DNA from: Minisyncoccota bacterium | GTDB lineage: Bacteria; Patescibacteriota; Minisyncoccia; Phycocordibacterales; UBA1006 | Direction: 5' to 3' | NCBI GenBank assembly: GCA_937970115.1 | Contig: CALBVO010000055.1 | Location: 1-7,056 of the forward strand | DNA: 7,056 nt | In this document: piece after piece, positions 5,801 through 7,056 of the stretch | Layout: each line of letters begins with the position of its first letter | How positions within the stretch are numbered: the stretch's first letter is position 1 | Program-made: the position numbers and the translations under genes | Notes under the pieces: generated by a model | The model's input: the letters and a program-made list of their open reading frames with translations, nothing else | Told to the model about the DNA's origin: nothing | Databases searched by the model: none

Positions 5801-6088
5801 ATGAAACTAGAAAAAACTCATGAAATTCATTTTTTTACTACCATGCTTTTTGGAACTCTATTCTTAATGTTAATACTTTCATTTATGTTTAGTGCAACAT
5901 TATTATTTCCAAAAATAAATTGGTGGTCGTCTGCTCTAATTACAACTCTTTCGTTTGCAATAACTTTTTTTATTCTTTATAAGATAAGATTTCGTATATG
6001 GTATTTTGTTTTTAAAAGAGAAAACAAAAAATCGCTCAACTACAAAGAATTTAAGGCGAAAGTTAGAAAAATAGAGAAGAGTGAATAA
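5801..6088 (+). CDS. Small membrane protein with two helices, unknown function
   Basis: A 95-residue protein with two hydrophobic helices (about residues 11-36 and 42-61) joined by a short turn (F-P-K-I-N-W-W), then a strongly basic, lysine-rich tail (about 62-95, with K-R-E-N-K-K, K-V-R-K-I-E-K). By the positive-inside rule both ends should be cytoplasmic. It is not recognised as a member of any family. It lies between the two carotenoid genes but has its own flanking hairpins (5624-5694 and 6111-6140), so position is the only hint of a link to pigment synthesis or membrane organisation. The ATG at 5801 has no Shine-Dalgarno. Confidence 0.6.
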   Translation: MKLEKTHEIHFFTTMLFGTLFLMLILSFMFSATLLFPKINWWSSALITTLSFAITFFILYKIRFRIWYFVFKRENKKSLNYKEFKAKVRKIEKSE

Positions 6089-6110
6089 TTCGTAATTATA
6101 TTGATGCTAT

Positions 6111-6140
6111 AAAGGTCAGATCTAAACTCTGATCTTTTTT
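6111..6140 (+). terminator. Intrinsic terminator after the small membrane protein gene
   Basis: AAAGGTCAGA (6111-6120) pairs with TCTGATCTTT (6128-6137), one pair being a G-U wobble in RNA, around a 7-nt loop. A T-run follows (6135-6140). It starts 22 nt after the TAA at 6086-6088 and ends 23 nt before the -10 box of cruF. Confidence 0.8.
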
Positions 6141-6169
6141 ATTACAAAAATTTCACACTAGGGTATTAT
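6141..6169 (+). promoter_or_regulatory. Promoter of the carotenoid hydratase gene
   Basis: ATTACA (-35, 6141-6146, 4 of 6 to consensus) and TATTAT (-10, 6164-6169, preceded by GGG) are separated by 17 nt. The -10 ends 6 nt before the ATG at 6176, predicting a leaderless mRNA. Confidence 0.6.
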
Positions 6170-6175
6170 GTAATT

Positions 6176-6964
6176 ATGAAAATTTGGAAAATAGTTTTAG
6201 TTTGTTTATCACTCCTGTTCTTTACAATCGGAGTAGTTATGAGTTTTATCCCGAAGGAACAGTTTATTGAAATTGGTTCGATTATTGCCGTGAGCATAAT
6301 TTCACTTCCGGCATTTTATGGAATGATTAAGATCTATGGACGACGTGGAATATACTCCATTATTGCACTGGGAATATTTGCATTGACCATTGAGTCAATT
6401 GGAATTCATACGGGATTCCCCTACTCACCCTTTGAATATACGATGTCGTTTGGCTATCGATTATTCGGAACCACGCCATGGACCGTATTCATCGCATGGA
6501 GCCCGCTCGTTATCGGTGCGTGGTTATTGGCACAAACATGGCTCAAACAACATTGGTCACGATTTTTGGTTTATCTAGGGATACTCGTCGGATCAGATAT
6601 TATCCTGGATCCAGGAGCCGTCGCTCGCGGATTATGGAAATATACTAATGGTGGATTATGGTTTGATGTCCCCTTGCAGAATTTTGTTGGATGGATTATA
6701 TCCGGAACCATTGCATATGTAATATTACGACTCTTATTAAAAAATTCTCATTCTAACATTCTCAAGAATGTTAGAATGAAATATATTTGGCTTGGATCAA
6801 TGTCGTTGTTACTTTCTATATTTCTCTGGACTGGAGTTAATGCAGGATACGAATTATGGCTCCCAGCTATTATTGGGATCATATTCGGAAAAATTCTAAT
6901 TCTGGGATTATTCGAAAATAAACTACCCCGGACTAAAGTCACGGGGTATTTGTTACTTCGATAA
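6176..6964 (+). CDS. cruF: CruF/DUF422 carotenoid hydratase-type membrane protein
   Basis: A 262-residue polytopic membrane protein of the DUF422 family, whose characterised members (CruF) add water across the terminal 1,2 double bond of acyclic carotenoid ends, including C40 lycopene or gamma-carotene ends and C50 bisanhydrobacterioruberin. Family motifs: E73-S-I-G-I-H-T-G-F-P-Y-S-P-F-E-Y88, P101-W-T-V-x-x-A-W-S-P-L, S140-D-I-I-L-D-P146-G-A-V, and V165-P-L-Q-N-F-V-G-W173. About seven hydrophobic helices are seen. Two parts look repeat-derived: H192-M201, in the loop before the last two helices, is encoded by a 30-bp palindrome, and N248-R262 plus the stop come from the REP-like repeat. The catalytic core lies upstream of both, so the enzyme may still work. 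With the desaturase it suggests an acyclic hydroxylated carotenoid. Substrate (C40 or C50) cannot be told. Confidence 0.88.
   Translation: MKIWKIVLVCLSLLFFTIGVVMSFIPKEQFIEIGSIIAVSIISLPAFYGMIKIYGRRGIYSIIALGIFALTIESIGIHTGFPYSPFEYTMSFGYRLFGTTPWTVFIAWSPLVIGAWLLAQTWLKQHWSRFLVYLGILVGSDIILDPGAVARGLWKYTNGGLWFDVPLQNFVGWIISGTIAYVILRLLLKNSHSNILKNVRMKYIWLGSMSLLLSIFLWTGVNAGYELWLPAIIGIIFGKILILGLFENKLPRTKVTGYLLLR
6748..6779 (+). repeat. In-frame palindrome inside cruF (repeat family 2)
   Basis: Perfect 15-bp arms TCATTCTAACATTCT (6748-6762) and AGAATGTTAGAATGA (6765-6779) around a CA centre. The inner 30 nt (6749-6778) is the exact reverse complement of the terminator core at 2620-2649. Here it sits exactly on codon boundaries and encodes ten residues (HSNILKNVRM, 192-201) in a loop between membrane helices. 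No T-run follows, so it should not terminate transcription. Confidence 0.9.
6916..6963 (+). repeat. REP-like GC-rich palindromic element, right copy
   Basis: Inverted copy of 95-142, with 47 of 48 bases identical. The hairpin ACTACCCCG...CGGGGT is kept, but T6949 breaks one pair near the base of the stem. The element encodes residues 248-262 of the CruF-like protein and the first two bases of its TAA stop. In both copies the element has the same orientation relative to the membrane-protein gene whose 3' end it touches. Confidence 0.88.
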
Positions 6965-7056
6965 TATTTCAGTGGTCTGTCTATTCCATTGTAAGATATA
7001 AGAAGCTCTATGTATAAATACACAGAGTGATACCTTGTATTTGATATTCTTGTAAG

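Noticed and set aside
6748..7056. A minus-strand open frame from the right edge through the REP copy into cruF (residues include IELLISYNGIDRPLKYYRS).
   Set aside because: It is open to the window end, but 70% of it is antisense to the well-supported cruF frame, it lacks recognisable motifs and its only start is a GTG. Its far right part could be real only if the sequence beyond the window supports it.

Overview
The window is AT-rich bacterial DNA with short intergenic gaps, A/T-rich hairpin terminators, no visible Shine-Dalgarno motifs, and stop codons that are all TAA or TAG. Protein content (a triple CxxC-x18-CxxC zinc-ribbon protein, an HEAGHW membrane protein, a small N-terminally anchored protein, and two carotenoid enzymes) suits a Patescibacteria/CPR-like genome. 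That placement is inferred from family resemblance and was not tested. All genes read through in the standard code.

Layout. At the left edge (1-92) is the C-terminal end of a plus-strand gene, possibly a REP-associated (IS200-like) transposase. A GC-rich palindromic repeat (95-142) follows it. Next come five minus-strand genes, which look like separate transcription units: an HExxH membrane protein (141-659), an anchored extracytoplasmic protein of unknown role (792-1352), the triple zinc-ribbon protein (1417-1806), an NfsB-like nitroreductase (1943-2581) and a TIGR01777-type SDR epimerase-like protein (2682-3602). At about 3603-3687 transcription diverges. The plus-strand genes are an unknown 85-aa protein (3688-3945), a CrtI-type carotenoid desaturase (4031-5551), a small two-helix membrane protein (5801-6088) and a CruF/DUF422 carotenoid hydratase (6176-6964). 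A second, inverted copy of the left-hand repeat forms the 3' end of cruF. No gap exceeds 300 bases. The longest, 5552-5800, holds two hairpins and a possible promoter. I could assign nothing firm to 6965-7056.

How it works together. The desaturase and the hydratase are consecutive steps in making acyclic, 1-hydroxylated carotenoids (C40, or C50 bacterioruberin-like). The phytoene synthase and any elongase or cyclase are not in the window. The other genes have no clear pathway link to carotenoids.

Three signals stand out. (1) In seven of the nine complete genes a good -10 hexamer lies only 6-8 nt upstream of the ATG, which predicts leaderless mRNAs. (2) A 48-bp GC-rich REP-like element occurs as inverted copies near both window ends, and the right copy encodes the last 15 residues and the stop codon of cruF. 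(3) A second, unrelated 30-bp perfect palindrome serves as the terminator of the epimerase gene and also occurs in frame, as exactly ten codons, inside cruF.
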